DNA of 64,000 bases. Origin: Pseudomonadota bacterium (lineage in GTDB: Bacteria > Pseudomonadota > Gammaproteobacteria > Steroidobacterales > Steroidobacteraceae). Of the stretch, positions 26,374-35,164 are shown in pieces. The notes below the pieces were generated by a model. The model was given only the letters and a program-made list of their open reading frames with translations, had not been told where the DNA came from and did no database searches. The stretch is from the NCBI GenBank assembly GCA_021838635.1, contig JAKCDC010000008.1, positions 1 to 64,000 of the forward strand, given 5' to 3'. Each line of letters opens with the position of its first letter. The stretch's first letter is position 1. The position numbers were made by a program, and so were the translations under genes.

Positions 26374-27848
26374 GCCGCGCGCACAGCCTGCGTCTGCGGC
26401 TGCTCGGGGTGATGTTCGCGCTGTTCGCACTCGGGCTTGGCGCCTCGTTCGTGTCGTACCGGCTGGAGGTGCACAACGTCATCGCCGGCCTGCGGGCAAG
26501 CACGCTGCAGAATCAGGCTCGCGAGCTCATCGAGGCGCTGCGCTTCGATCGCGCCGGCGTCCTGCAGGTTCGCCTCTCGAAGGACTGGGCCAAGGTCTAT
26601 GCCGACCCCTCGCGCCGCTTCAGCTTCACGGTGTTCGGCGCCGATCATCGGCCGCTCGCGAGCTCGGCGAACCTCACCACCCCTCTGCCCTACATCCCGG
26701 TCGATGCGCGCGGGTCGGTCGGCCCGGTCGAGTTCATCGGCGTCGGGGCGGCCAAACAGCCCATCGTCGCGGCCCGCGGGCCGGGCGGACTGACGGTCGT
26801 GGCGGCCCGCTACCGCATGAGCAGAGGCACGCTGGTCGACAGTCTGTTCGCCGAGGACTCCGAGCACGTCTCGGTGCTCATCGTCTTTGCCCTGCTCGCG
26901 CTCGGCCTGATGTGGCTGATCAGCGGCTGGAGCCTGCAGCCGATCGAGCGGGCCTCGCGCGAGGCGGCGCGGGTCGGGCCGCGCGAGCCGGATCTGCGCA
27001 TCTCGGCCGGCGGTCTGCCGCGGGAGATCCAGCCGCTGGTGGAAGCCGTCAACGGCGCACTTGACCGTCTCTCGCGCGCCTACGCGGTGGAGCGGCGCCT
27101 CACGGCCGATGCGGCTCATGAACTGCGCACGCCGCTCGCGGTGCTCAATCTGCGCCTGCAGCGGGCGCGCCTGACGGGCACGACGGACTGGCCGGCGGTC
27201 GAGCGCGAATTGAGTCAGATGGGTCGTCTGGTCGATCAGCTGATCGACCTGGCGCGCAAGGAGTCGCTCTCGTATGAGCGGCACGGCGAACCGCTGCCGC
27301 TGATGAATCTCTCGCGACTGACGCGCGAGGCGGCCGCCCAGGTGCTGCCGTTGATGGAAGCGCAGGGTCGGCGGCTCGAGGTGCACGTACCGGATGCCGT
27401 AGAGATCCGCGGCCGGTCGGATGATCTGCGCGACATGGTGCGCAACTTGCTCGACAACGCCCTCGTGCACGGACAGGGCACCGTCAGTGTGCGGATCATG
27501 GCGCCGCCCGTGGAGCACGGGATGATCCGGATCGAGGTCCGTGATCAGGGCCCGGGGGTCCCCGCCGGCCAGGAAGAGTCGGTGTTCGAGCGCTTTCACC
27601 GCATCAACGCTCAGGCACCGGGCTCCGGACTCGGCCTGGCGATCGTGCGCCAGGTGGCCCGCAGCCACGGCGGCGATGCCCGCTTCAGCCCGGGCGAAGG
27701 GCGCATCATCGTGCAGTTGCCGGCCGCGCGCACGGGGGAAGCGGCATCCCGGGCACGCGCACGGTTGAAATCCCCCGCCGACGCCCCGATGGTCGAGCGA
27801 GCCCGAACGGAGAACGATGATGATCGAAGTCAGCCTGAACACCTTTGA
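26370..27848 (+). CDS. Sensor histidine kinase of the efflux-linked two-component system
   Basis: A 492-residue inner-membrane kinase. It has a first membrane helix at about 10-30, a periplasmic sensor region at about 31-165, a second helix at 168-188 and a HAMP-like linker. The HisKA domain carries His250 (ADAAHELRTPLAVL). The ATP-binding domain shows N box (VRNLLDNALVH), G1 (RDQGPGVP), F box (VFERFH) and G2 (GSGLGLAIV). After the catalytic domain there is a charged, probably disordered tail of about 40 residues. The start codon GTG overlaps the regulator stop, and its 3' end overlaps the start of cnoX by 32 bases. Confidence 0.94.
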   Translation: MSRAHSLRLRLLGVMFALFALGLGASFVSYRLEVHNVIAGLRASTLQNQARELIEALRFDRAGVLQVRLSKDWAKVYADPSRRFSFTVFGADHRPLASSANLTTPLPYIPVDARGSVGPVEFIGVGAAKQPIVAARGPGGLTVVAARYRMSRGTLVDSLFAEDSEHVSVLIVFALLALGLMWLISGWSLQPIERASREAARVGPREPDLRISAGGLPREIQPLVEAVNGALDRLSRAYAVERRLTADAAHELRTPLAVLNLRLQRARLTGTTDWPAVERELSQMGRLVDQLIDLARKESLSYERHGEPLPLMNLSRLTREAAAQVLPLMEAQGRRLEVHVPDAVEIRGRSDDLRDMVRNLLDNALVHGQGTVSVRIMAPPVEHGMIRIEVRDQGPGVPAGQEESVFERFHRINAQAPGSGLGLAIVRQVARSHGGDARFSPGEGRIIVQLPAARTGEAASRARARLKSPADAPMVERARTENDDDRSQPEHL

Positions 27849-28686
27849 GCAGGAGGTCATCGAGACCTCGCGGCAGCTGCCGGTCCTGGTGGATTTCTGG
27901 GCGCCATGGTGCGGACCGTGCCGGGCCTTAGGTCCGGTGCTCGAGCGGCTCGAGGCGAGCTACGCCGGACGCTTCAAGCTGGTCAAGATCAATTCCGATG
28001 AGAACCCCGAACTGTCCGAGAAGTTCATGGTCCGCAGCATTCCCTACGTCCTCGCATTCGTCGACGGCAATCCGGTCGACGGGTTCATCGGGGCGCTGCC
28101 GGAGGGCCAGATCCGGCCATTTCTCGACCGGCTGCTGCCCGGCTCGTCCGAGGCGGAACGGCGACGCGGGCATCAACTCATCGGCGCCGGGGATTTTGCC
28201 GGCGCCGCCACGGCGTTTACGGCCGCGATCCAGGCCGACGCCGACAACGACGAGGCAAAACTCGACCTCGCCGATGTGCTGCTGAACCGCCTTCCGTCCC
28301 GTCCGGATGCGCGCCAGCTCGAGCAAGCCGATCAGGCGCTCGCCGCGCTCGGACCGCGCGGTCAGGCCGAAGCGCGCGCCGCAGCACTGAAGACGCGGGT
28401 TGCGAGTCTGCGCGACGCGGCCGCGCTGCCCGACCTCGACACGCTGCGCGCACAGGTCAGCGCCGATGGGGCCGATTTGAAAGCCCGTTCGGCGCTGGCG
28501 CAACGCTATATTGCCGACGGCGAGCACGAGAAGGCGCTCGAAGAACTGCTCGAGATCATCAAGCGCGACCGCCAGTACGACGGCGGCGCGGCCCGGCAGT
28601 CCTTCCTCTGCGTGCTCGAACTGGCCGCCGGTGAGCCCGCCCTCGTGTCCGAGTACCGCAAGCGGCTCTCGCGCATTCTGAATTGA
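27817..28686 (+). CDS. cnoX: Chaperedoxin CnoX (YbbN-type thioredoxin-TPR protein)
   Basis: A 289-residue protein: an N-terminal thioredoxin domain (about 1-112) with WCGPC (Cys32, Cys35), followed by a helical TPR-like region (about 118-289). This is the CnoX/YbbN layout, a holdase chaperone that protects proteins from over-oxidation and hands them to GroEL or DnaK. E. coli CnoX has lost one of these cysteines; the intact CxxC here predicts real thiol-disulfide activity. Two adjacent ATG codons (27817 and 27820) share the GGAGA site; the second has better spacing. It overlaps the 3' end of the kinase gene by 32 bases, so it is probably co-transcribed with the two-component system. Confidence 0.92.
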   Translation: MMIEVSLNTFEQEVIETSRQLPVLVDFWAPWCGPCRALGPVLERLEASYAGRFKLVKINSDENPELSEKFMVRSIPYVLAFVDGNPVDGFIGALPEGQIRPFLDRLLPGSSEAERRRGHQLIGAGDFAGAATAFTAAIQADADNDEAKLDLADVLLNRLPSRPDARQLEQADQALAALGPRGQAEARAAALKTRVASLRDAAALPDLDTLRAQVSADGADLKARSALAQRYIADGEHEKALEELLEIIKRDRQYDGGAARQSFLCVLELAAGEPALVSEYRKRLSRILN

Positions 28687-29251
28687 GGCGATCGGGACAC
28701 CCGATCATGCCGGCGCGATGATGGAAGGCCCCCCGCCGATCATTGCGCGCGTTCTTGCGCAGATCGATGTGCCGGGTCGAGGGGTGAGAGCACCGGCGCT
28801 GCGCCCCGCCGGGCGCTGATGAAGTCGCGCCCCGCGCGCTCGGGCCGGCCTGGTACGCGAAACACCCCTCCAGGGGCATCGGCCATTCGGCCGGGACGCA
28901 GCCCCCCCTGAGCGGGTGCGACGGCGCCCTCGTCCTTCGACCGCCTCACAGCTGCGATTTAGTCTGCCAGGACTGCGCCCTGGAGCACCTTCGCCGCAGA
29001 ATCGCTGCGCGCACATCGTTCAGGTCAGTCATATCGACTCCGATGGTCAGGCCGCACTGAGCCTACGCCAGCGCCGCGCACTTCAGTGCCTGCATCGATG
29101 TGCAGACGTCAATCAGGGCCGACGGGGCCAGCACACACCCCCGCGAGGTCGCTCATGTCGCGCTGGCGACCCCAGCACGGCGACACAACACCAGAGCAGC
29201 CCGCGACGTCGGCTCGCAGGCGCTCTGAAATAGAGGATCGAATGCAGGGCC
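28687..29251. other. Gene-poor stretch after cnoX, 565 bases
   Basis: No family-like protein could be read in any frame. A small hairpin GATCGGG-ACA-CCCGATC (28690-28706) directly follows the cnoX stop, but without a U-tract. A 28-codon minus-strand frame at 28946-29032 has a GGAG-like site but no recognisable homology. The region merges into a second non-coding stretch beyond the DUF2934 gene and looks like eroded sequence. Confidence 0.55.
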
Positions 29252-29539
29252 CTACTGGGGCCCGTGGCCGTGCGCCGCGCCTTCGAGCAGCGCATCGACC
29301 TCCGCTTCCGCCTTCAGCCAGTCCTGTTCCTCACCGCCTGGCGCAAAGCCACGACGTTCGGCGTGAAAATAGGCGGCTTGCGCAATCATGGCGCGCCGGG
29401 TCTCGACCGTGACGCTCGTGGCGGTCGCGGCTGAATTCCCTGTCGGCTTGGCACGTTGCACCCGGCGGGCAGGCGCCTTGGGCGCAACGCCCTGCTCGGT
29501 TTTGGGCGTGGGGGTCGAATCGGAACGTCGAGTCGCCAT
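29252..29539 (-). CDS. DUF2934 domain protein
   Basis: A 95-residue basic protein. The first 45 residues are Ala/Pro/Lys/Arg-rich and probably disordered. The C-terminal half matches the DUF2934 pattern of a short helical segment: RRAMIAQAAYFHAERRG, then DWLKAEAEVDALL. The function of the domain is unknown; DUF2934 proteins are common in soil and acid-environment Proteobacteria and Acidobacteria. The start ATG at 29539 has a near-perfect AGGAGG at ideal spacing, which makes expression credible. It is the only intact gene between cnoX and the FUSC gene. Confidence 0.85.
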   Translation of the reverse strand: MATRRSDSTPTPKTEQGVAPKAPARRVQRAKPTGNSAATATSVTVETRRAMIAQAAYFHAERRGFAPGGEEQDWLKAEAEVDALLEGAAHGHGPQ

Positions 29540-29636
29540 AAGTCCTCCTCAGGATGGCTCCGTGCGCGAACTGCGGCACTAGGCTGTGCCCCCCCTGTTC
29601 GGCGGGCGAACTCGCCCGTCGACGCGACAGGTCTAT

Positions 29637-29666
29637 AGGATAGGCCTGAACGGCCGCGGATGCCAA
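29637..29666 (-). promoter_or_regulatory. Candidate promoter of the DUF2934 gene
   Basis: On the minus strand TTGGCA (29661-29666) and TATCCT (29637-29642) are 18 bases apart. The predicted leader is about 90 bases. The -35 box lies in one arm of a 7-bp hairpin (CGCGGAT-GCCA-ATCCGCG, 29655-29672). Confidence 0.4.
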
Positions 29667-30261
29667 TCCGCGCACTGCGATTTGCCCGCCTCTGTGGTTG
29701 TCCGCGGACTGTCCGCTGTCCGCGACACGGACGGTTCAGGGCATCACCCCACGCCGCGGAAGAGCGATTTTCCATCCGGACATCCGCCAGTTGCTGCTTT
29801 GCGCATCCCGGGTTCGTGGCATGTATCGCTCGCTCACCCATGAGCGTCCTAGGCTTGAAGACCCTGCGTCCCGCGACCGAAATTTCCTCAGCGCTCCACC
29901 CTACGCGCACCCCATCGGCGCAAGACCCAATCGCCGACAAGCGCCCGCCTCGGCGTCGGCGCCCGCCGCGACCATGGCGCCTATGACACCTTCTCGATCG
30001 CGTGACTGAATTTCAACACGCTCACCGCACGCAGGCACGGAAAGCCGTTAGAGCCCCGTCCTAACTACTCCTCGCACTGTTCTCGACACAGATCGAGCAC
30101 TCTTGGCGCTGGTCGGCCGTTGAGCCGGTTGGCAATTCTGCGTAACGCGGCGCCAGCATCCCGGTACACACGAAGCGCGAGGTCCCGGCGAGCCGCCCAG
30201 TACGCCTCCTGACAGGCGCTTGAGTGGCAACGCAGGCGGTATGCTCGCTCGCAGACGGTAG
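29667..30261. other. Intergenic stretch, 595 bases, probably degraded sequence
   Basis: No intact gene was recognised. Stop codons are frequent in the forward frames. Near 30128-30152 the forward strand can be read, with a frame change, as fragments like VGN and LRNAA, which would suit the N box of the histidine kinase whose 3' end survives at 30262-30426. Short repeats of GCGGACA occur near 29700-29730. Confidence 0.45.
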
Positions 30262-30426
30262 GCGCGGCGAGCAGGCGGTGCGCTCCTCCCGTTCTTCTCG
30301 ACCCAATCCTCAGGCAGCGGTCTCGGGTTGACGCTGTGCCGCGAGATCATCGAAGCGCACGGCGGGCGGCTCACCATCGCCAACCGTCAGGACGGCGGGG
30401 CCGTGGTCGCGGTGTATCTGCCATAA
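30262..30426 (+). pseudogene. 3' remnant of an NtrY/NtrB-like histidine kinase
   Basis: Frame 1 of this stretch reads as the end of a kinase ATP-binding domain: F box ALLPFFSTQ, G2 box GSGLGLTLCREIIEAHGG (GGC at 30313), then the closing strands and a TAA at 30424-30426. This is the normal C-terminus of NtrY/NtrB-type sensors. A TAG at 30259-30261 closes the frame upstream, and there is no start codon, dimerisation domain or intact N box. The rest of the gene has decayed or was deleted. It ends 48 bases before the FUSC start, on the same strand. Confidence 0.82.
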
Positions 30427-30474
30427 TCGGCGGGTCGTCGCCGCGCGAGCGCGGCGCAGAATCGGAGTCCACGG

Positions 30475-32553
30475 ATGCCCACCGCCGTCACGTCCCTGCG
30501 CCAGAACATGGTCGCGGCGCTGCTGAAGACCAAACCGGCGCAACTGCCCTGGCGGGTGCTGCTGCGCAACACCGCTGCGGTGGTCCTGCCGCTCGTCTGG
30601 GGCATCGCCACCGCGCACCTGTTGCCGGGCATCGCCGCGGCCGTGGGCGCGGTGGTGACGATGTACTCGGATCAACCGGGCCCGTACCGCCAGCGCCTGT
30701 TCCGGCTGCTCGCGGTCTCGGCCGCCGGCGGACTGGCCACCTTCCTCGGGCTGACGCTGAACCACCATTTGCCGGCGCTGCTGGTGGCGAGTTTCGCCAT
30801 CGGCTTCTGCGGGGCGCTGCTCGTGGTGTTCGGCGATGCGATCGCACGGGTGGGTATGACGGCGATGATTCTGCTGGTGATCGCCACGGATCTGCCGGCC
30901 CCCTCGCTCGGGGCGGCCCTGGCGCTCACCGCATGGGTCACGGCCGGCGGCTTGCTGCTGACGCTGTTCTCGATCGCAGCCTGGCCGCTGCAACGCTACG
31001 GACCGGAGCGCGAGGCGCTCGCGGCGGTGTATCGCGAGCTCGCCGCCATGGCACGGCGCGGGGCGCACGACGGCGGCGCCGCACTCGAACTGACCGCCGA
31101 GATGACCGAACTGCAGCACACGCTGCTCGGTCCGCTGCGCGCCCACGGTGCGGTCATGGACCACTTCGGCGTGATGCTCGAGCTGGCCGAGCGGGCGCGG
31201 CTCGAGCTCACGGCACTGGAGCTCACCGATCCCGGCGAGCGCCTCACGCCGCTCGTGCAGCAGGACTGCGCGGCACTGTTCGAGGCGATCAGCGCAGCCA
31301 TCGAAGCCGGCGCCGACCCGCGTCAGGTCATGCGCACCGAGCTCGATCGGCTGCAGCGGGCCGAGCGCGCTGCCGCGGAACATGAGGCGGAGCTGCCCGA
31401 GGGACCGTGGCGGCATTTCCAGGCGCTCTCCGGTCAGCTCTCCGCCGCGGTGCGCAACGCCGAGCGCGCCGACACACAGGCGCTCGGCCGCCCCGTGCAG
31501 GAGGATCTGCAGCGACCGCACGCGCTGCGCCCGCAATCCCCGTTCGCCATCCTGGGAGCGAACCTCACGCCCCGTTCGGCCGCCTTCCGCCACGCGGTGC
31601 GCAGCGCCGTGTGCTTCACGTTCGCACTGTGGCTCGCTCGGATGCTGCCGGTCGTGCACGGTTACTGGATACCGATGACGGTGGCGATCGTGCTGCGCGC
31701 GGACTTCGCCGCCACGTTCAGCTACGGACTGCTGCGCGTGGTCGGCACCATCCTCGGACTGGTGCTCACCACGGCGCTGGTCTATGTGCTGCCGCTCAAC
31801 GCGTGGGTGCACCTGGCGGTGCTGGCCGCGCTGTGCGCCGGATTTCGCTACTTCGGCGATGTGCACTACGGAATCGCGGTGGCCTGCCTCACCGGAATGG
31901 TGGTGCTGCTGCTGGCGTTCGTCGGCGAGCGCCCCGAGCCGACCGTCGTCGCCCGTCTGATCGATACCATCATCGGCAGCGCGGTGTCACTGTCGGTGTA
32001 TGCGCTGTGGCCGACCTGGGAGAAGGGTCGCACGCGCGAGACGCTCGCGGACATGCTGCGCGCCTATGCAACCTACCTCACCTCCCTCGCAGGCGGCAGC
32101 GTGCATGAGCGGCGCGACGGCCGCCAGGGCGCCCGGGTCGCGCGGGTCAATGCCGAAGCGTCCGTGAACCGCCTGCTCGCCGAGCCGGCCACGCCCTCGG
32201 CGCTGGCGGAACTGGCCCAATCGCTGCTCACCAACGGCAACCGGCTGGCCCGCACGGTCATGACGCTGGAGGCGCTGCTCGGACATCAGGTGCCCGTGCC
32301 GGAACAGGCCTCGCTCGAACCATTTCTGCGCCAAAGCGCCACCGCGCTCGCCGAGGTGGCCGCAGCCCTGAGCGCGCGCCGCGAGCCGAACGCCCTGCCG
32401 CCGATCCGCGCCGCCCAGCGCCGCCTGGCGCGCGAACTCACCGCCGCCACGGACATCGTGGTCGCCTGCGACCGCCTGGTCGACAACATCAACACGCTGG
32501 CGCACCTCACGGCACGCACGCCAGAGCAGCCGCCGCTGGTGCAGCCGGCGTAG
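30475..32553 (+). CDS. FUSC-family (AaeB/YccS-like) aromatic-acid exporter
   Basis: A 692-residue inner-membrane protein with two membrane blocks of about five to six helices (about 25-175 and 365-510), each followed by a helical cytoplasmic region, as in FUSC/AaeB/YccS proteins. The second block shows the typical HGYWIPMTVAIVLRADF segment. Known members export hydroxylated aromatic acids or fusaric acid, or are of unknown function. The ATG at 30475 follows CGGAG at good spacing. It lies downstream of the kinase remnant and ends 10 bases before the convergent galU stop. The substrate is not determinable here. Confidence 0.9.
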   Translation: MPTAVTSLRQNMVAALLKTKPAQLPWRVLLRNTAAVVLPLVWGIATAHLLPGIAAAVGAVVTMYSDQPGPYRQRLFRLLAVSAAGGLATFLGLTLNHHLPALLVASFAIGFCGALLVVFGDAIARVGMTAMILLVIATDLPAPSLGAALALTAWVTAGGLLLTLFSIAAWPLQRYGPEREALAAVYRELAAMARRGAHDGGAALELTAEMTELQHTLLGPLRAHGAVMDHFGVMLELAERARLELTALELTDPGERLTPLVQQDCAALFEAISAAIEAGADPRQVMRTELDRLQRAERAAAEHEAELPEGPWRHFQALSGQLSAAVRNAERADTQALGRPVQEDLQRPHALRPQSPFAILGANLTPRSAAFRHAVRSAVCFTFALWLARMLPVVHGYWIPMTVAIVLRADFAATFSYGLLRVVGTILGLVLTTALVYVLPLNAWVHLAVLAALCAGFRYFGDVHYGIAVACLTGMVVLLLAFVGERPEPTVVARLIDTIIGSAVSLSVYALWPTWEKGRTRETLADMLRAYATYLTSLAGGSVHERRDGRQGARVARVNAEASVNRLLAEPATPSALAELAQSLLTNGNRLARTVMTLEALLGHQVPVPEQASLEPFLRQSATALAEVAAALSARREPNALPPIRAAQRRLARELTAATDIVVACDRLVDNINTLAHLTARTPEQPPLVQPA

Positions 32554-32563
32554 CCGGCCGGAC

Positions 32564-33532
32564 TTAGGAACTCGCCGCCGGCCGCGTCGCGCGTCGACGT
32601 GGTGCGGCGCCGTTGCTCTTGCGGTGCGCCGGGGCCGCCGTGCCCATCTCCAGCTGCAGGCCGCGCAGGTAACGGCGAAAATCCTTGCCCAGCACCGGGT
32701 GCCCGAGCGCGTACTCGACGGTGGCCTGCAGATATCCGAGCTTGCTGCCGCAGTCGTAGCGGGTGCCGGCGAAACGGTACGCGTACACCGCCTCCTCGCG
32801 CATCAGCGCGGCGATGCCATCGGTGAGCTGAATCTCTCCACCGGCGCCCCGGCCGATCTTCTCCAGGTGCTCGAAGATCGCCGGGGCGAGCACGTAGCGA
32901 CCCACTACCGCGAGATTCGACGGGGCCACCTGAGGTTTGGGCTTCTCGACGATACTGTGCACCCGGGCAGTGGCCGACTTGTCGGCCTCGACCGCCACGA
33001 TGCCGTACTTGTCGGTGTCGGCACGCGGCACGGCCTGCACGCCGAGCACACTGGCGCGCTTCGAGTCATACACCTCGGCCATCTGCGCCAGGCAGGCGAC
33101 GTCGCTGCGGATCAGATCGTCGGCCAGGTGCACGAAGAACGGCTCGGCGCCGACCGCCGGCTGCGCACAGAGCACCGCGTGACCGAGTCCGAGCGGGGCG
33201 GGCTGGCGGATATAGATGCACGAGGCATAGGACGGCAGGACGCTGCGGATCTGATTGAGCAGACTGCTCTTGCCTTGGCGCTCGAGCAGCTGCTCGAGTT
33301 CCTGGTCGGAGTCGAAGTGATCCTCGATGGCGCGCTTGGCCGCGCCGGTGACGAACACCAGGCGCGTGGCGCCTGCGGCAAGCGCCTCCTCCACCGCGTA
33401 CTGGATGAGCGGCTTGTCGACCACCGGCAGCATCTCCTTCGGGCTGGCCTTGGTCGCCGGCAGAAAGCGCGTACCGCGACCGGCCACCGGAAATACGGCC
33501 GTGCGTATGATCGACTTCGGAGGGGTGCGCAT
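32564..33532 (-). CDS. galU: UTP-glucose-1-phosphate uridylyltransferase
   Basis: A 322-residue nucleotidyltransferase that makes UDP-glucose for lipopolysaccharide, exopolysaccharide and galactose metabolism. It shows the N-terminal nucleotide-binding signature ([20 protein letters not shown]), the active-site stretch [14 protein letters not shown], and [13 protein letters not shown] with the later ELT/QLTDGI region. Length fits the GalU family (about 290-300) plus a short basic C-terminal tail. The ATG at 33532 has AGGAGC at ideal spacing. It lies downstream of lapB on the same strand, 105 bases away, linking envelope biogenesis genes. Confidence 0.96.
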   Translation of the reverse strand: MRTPPKSIIRTAVFPVAGRGTRFLPATKASPKEMLPVVDKPLIQYAVEEALAAGATRLVFVTGAAKRAIEDHFDSDQELEQLLERQGKSSLLNQIRSVLPSYASCIYIRQPAPLGLGHAVLCAQPAVGAEPFFVHLADDLIRSDVACLAQMAEVYDSKRASVLGVQAVPRADTDKYGIVAVEADKSATARVHSIVEKPKPQVAPSNLAVVGRYVLAPAIFEHLEKIGRGAGGEIQLTDGIAALMREEAVYAYRFAGTRYDCGSKLGYLQATVEYALGHPVLGKDFRRYLRGLQLEMGTAAPAHRKSNGAAPRRRATRPAASS

Positions 33533-33637
33533 GGTGTGCTCCTAGAAATGTCAGCTCCGACCCGTCACGGGTCGCTCATCGGGCTAGTGTAACGCGCACC
33601 TCGGCGCAAATCGCCCCGGCACGCCCAGCCAGTGCAC

Positions 33638-34759
33638 TCACTGCGCGGCGATCGCCCGCGCCGCACCGCCGTCGCGTTTCAGCGCGACCGGCCGCAGGCT
33701 GTCCCAGGCGCGGCACTTCGGACAGCGCCAGTACCAGGCCGTGCTCAACAGCCCGCACTCCCCGCACTGATAGCGGCCGCCGGCATCCCCCAGGCGCTTC
33801 ATCAGCAGCGCCAGCGCGTACGCCTCGGCGAGTGAGTCGGCCTGCGGGCCGTGTGACTGCGCGAGACGCTGCAACTCCTCCGGCGGCAGCGCGCTCGCCA
33901 GCAGCACGGCGAGTTCGCGCGCCCCGCTCTGACCGGAGCGCTCGAGCCGCGCCCACAGCGCCGCGAGCGCCGGGGGCTCCTCGGTCCGCCGCGCGAGCGC
34001 GAGGGCCCGCGGAATCATCTCGATGGCGAGCACCGGGTGCGCCTCGAGGATGTTCAGATACCGCTCGAGCGCCTGGGCGGACTGCCCGTCCGCCTCCGCC
34101 AACCGCGCCGCCAGCACCTCGGCGCGCGGCAAGTCCCGCGACCGCGCACGGGCCTCCCCGAGCAGCGTTCGGGCCCGCCGGGCATCCCCCTGGGCGAGTG
34201 CTTGCTCGGCGAGCTCGCACAAATAATGCGCCGCGATGCGTGCCCGCTCGGCCTGCACCTGCGGCGGCAGCGCCTGGAGGGTCTCCAGCGCGTGCGTCCA
34301 GTCGCCCTGCGCCTCGTAGATGCGCAGCAGTTGATCAAGCGCGGTGTCGCGATACTCGTTCGAGGCCGCGAGCTCCGCGAACAACTCCTCGGAGCGGTCC
34401 ATGAGACCGGCACTCAGATAGTCCAGCGCCAGCGCAAAAGTGGCCTTGTCGCGCAGCGCCCCACGCCCCTGCTCACGCAGGCGCGTGTGCACGGCGATCG
34501 CACGATCCACCTCGCCGCGACGGCGGAACAGGCTGCCGAGCGCGAATTGGATTTCCGCCGCGTCGCCCGCTTCGGCCATGCGTGCGAACACCTCGACGGC
34601 ATGGTCGAAACGATCGTTGATCAGATGGTCAAGTCCGACGTAGTAATCGCGCGGCAGACGCACCGTGCGGCGGTTACCGGTCAAACGCCCGAGCAGCCAC
34701 GCGGCGAAACCGACGGCGGCGAACGCCAACGCGAGCAGGAAAGCGGGCAGCGCGATCAC
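33638..34759 (-). CDS. lapB: Lipopolysaccharide assembly protein B
   Basis: A 373-residue inner-membrane-anchored TPR protein. Residues 4-24 form the membrane anchor, followed by DYYVGLDHLINDRFDHAVE and several TPR repeats (about 40-320), and a C-terminal rubredoxin-type metal site CGECG ... CPKC. LapB recruits LpxC to FtsH and so controls lipid A synthesis. The GTG start at 34759 is the only start that keeps the membrane anchor; its ribosome site is weak. In many gammaproteobacteria lapA lies between ihfB and lapB, but here only 46 bases separate them, so lapA is absent from its usual place. Confidence 0.94.
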   Translation of the reverse strand: MIALPAFLLALAFAAVGFAAWLLGRLTGNRRTVRLPRDYYVGLDHLINDRFDHAVEVFARMAEAGDAAEIQFALGSLFRRRGEVDRAIAVHTRLREQGRGALRDKATFALALDYLSAGLMDRSEELFAELAASNEYRDTALDQLLRIYEAQGDWTHALETLQALPPQVQAERARIAAHYLCELAEQALAQGDARRARTLLGEARARSRDLPRAEVLAARLAEADGQSAQALERYLNILEAHPVLAIEMIPRALALARRTEEPPALAALWARLERSGQSGARELAVLLASALPPEELQRLAQSHGPQADSLAEAYALALLMKRLGDAGGRYQCGECGLLSTAWYWRCPKCRAWDSLRPVALKRDGGAARAIAAQ

Positions 34760-34805
34760 CGGGGCAATGTAGCATGCGCCGGTGCTACGGGCCTTAGGCT
34801 GCGGA

Positions 34806-35108
34806 TCAGCCGCGGATGGGTTGCCCCGCGCCCTCGTTGACCCGTTCCCTCAGATCCTTGCCGGCTTTGAAATGCGGGACGTGCTTGCCCGAGAGCGCCA
34901 CGGTTTCCCCGGTCTTCGGGTTACGTCCCTGTCGGGGCGGTCGGAAGTGCAGCGAGAAGCTGCCGAAGCCGCGAATCTCGATGCGCTCGCCTTGCGCGAG
35001 GGCATCACTCATCACCTCGAGCATCTGCTTCAGAGCGAGCTCGACATCCTTGGCCGGCAGATGCTTCTGCTTCGCAGCGATGATTTCAATGAGCTCAGAT
35101 TTGGTCAT
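34806..35108 (-). CDS. ihfB: Integration host factor subunit beta
   Basis: A 100-residue HU/IHF-family DNA-bending protein. It begins [13 protein letters not shown] and contains the DNA-intercalating arm region with [23 protein letters not shown], the family signature, and the proline-tipped beta arm. The IHF heterodimer bends DNA at specific sites in transcription, recombination and replication. It lies between rpsA and lapB on the same strand, the classical gammaproteobacterial arrangement. Confidence 0.96.
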   Translation of the reverse strand: MTKSELIEIIAAKQKHLPAKDVELALKQMLEVMSDALAQGERIEIRGFGSFSLHFRPPRQGRNPKTGETVALSGKHVPHFKAGKDLRERVNEGAGQPIRG

Positions 35109-35164
35109 GTCTCAGGCCAATCCGTCGCCGCCTCCGCCGAGGCGGAAGCGGCGACGTTCAGGAC

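Noticed and set aside
28946-29032. A 28-codon minus-strand frame with a GGAG-like site
   Set aside because: Too short and without homology or promoter to call a gene.
29386-29940. A 184-codon minus-strand frame overlapping the DUF2934 gene
   Set aside because: No recognisable domain, and it covers the credible DUF2934 promoter and ribosome site. It could be a dispersed non-coding repeat, which a database search would show, but nothing in this window supports that.
33559-33573. Hairpin GACCCG-TCA-CGGGTC between lapB and galU
   Set aside because: Only a 6-bp stem, with no U-tract; too weak for a terminator call.
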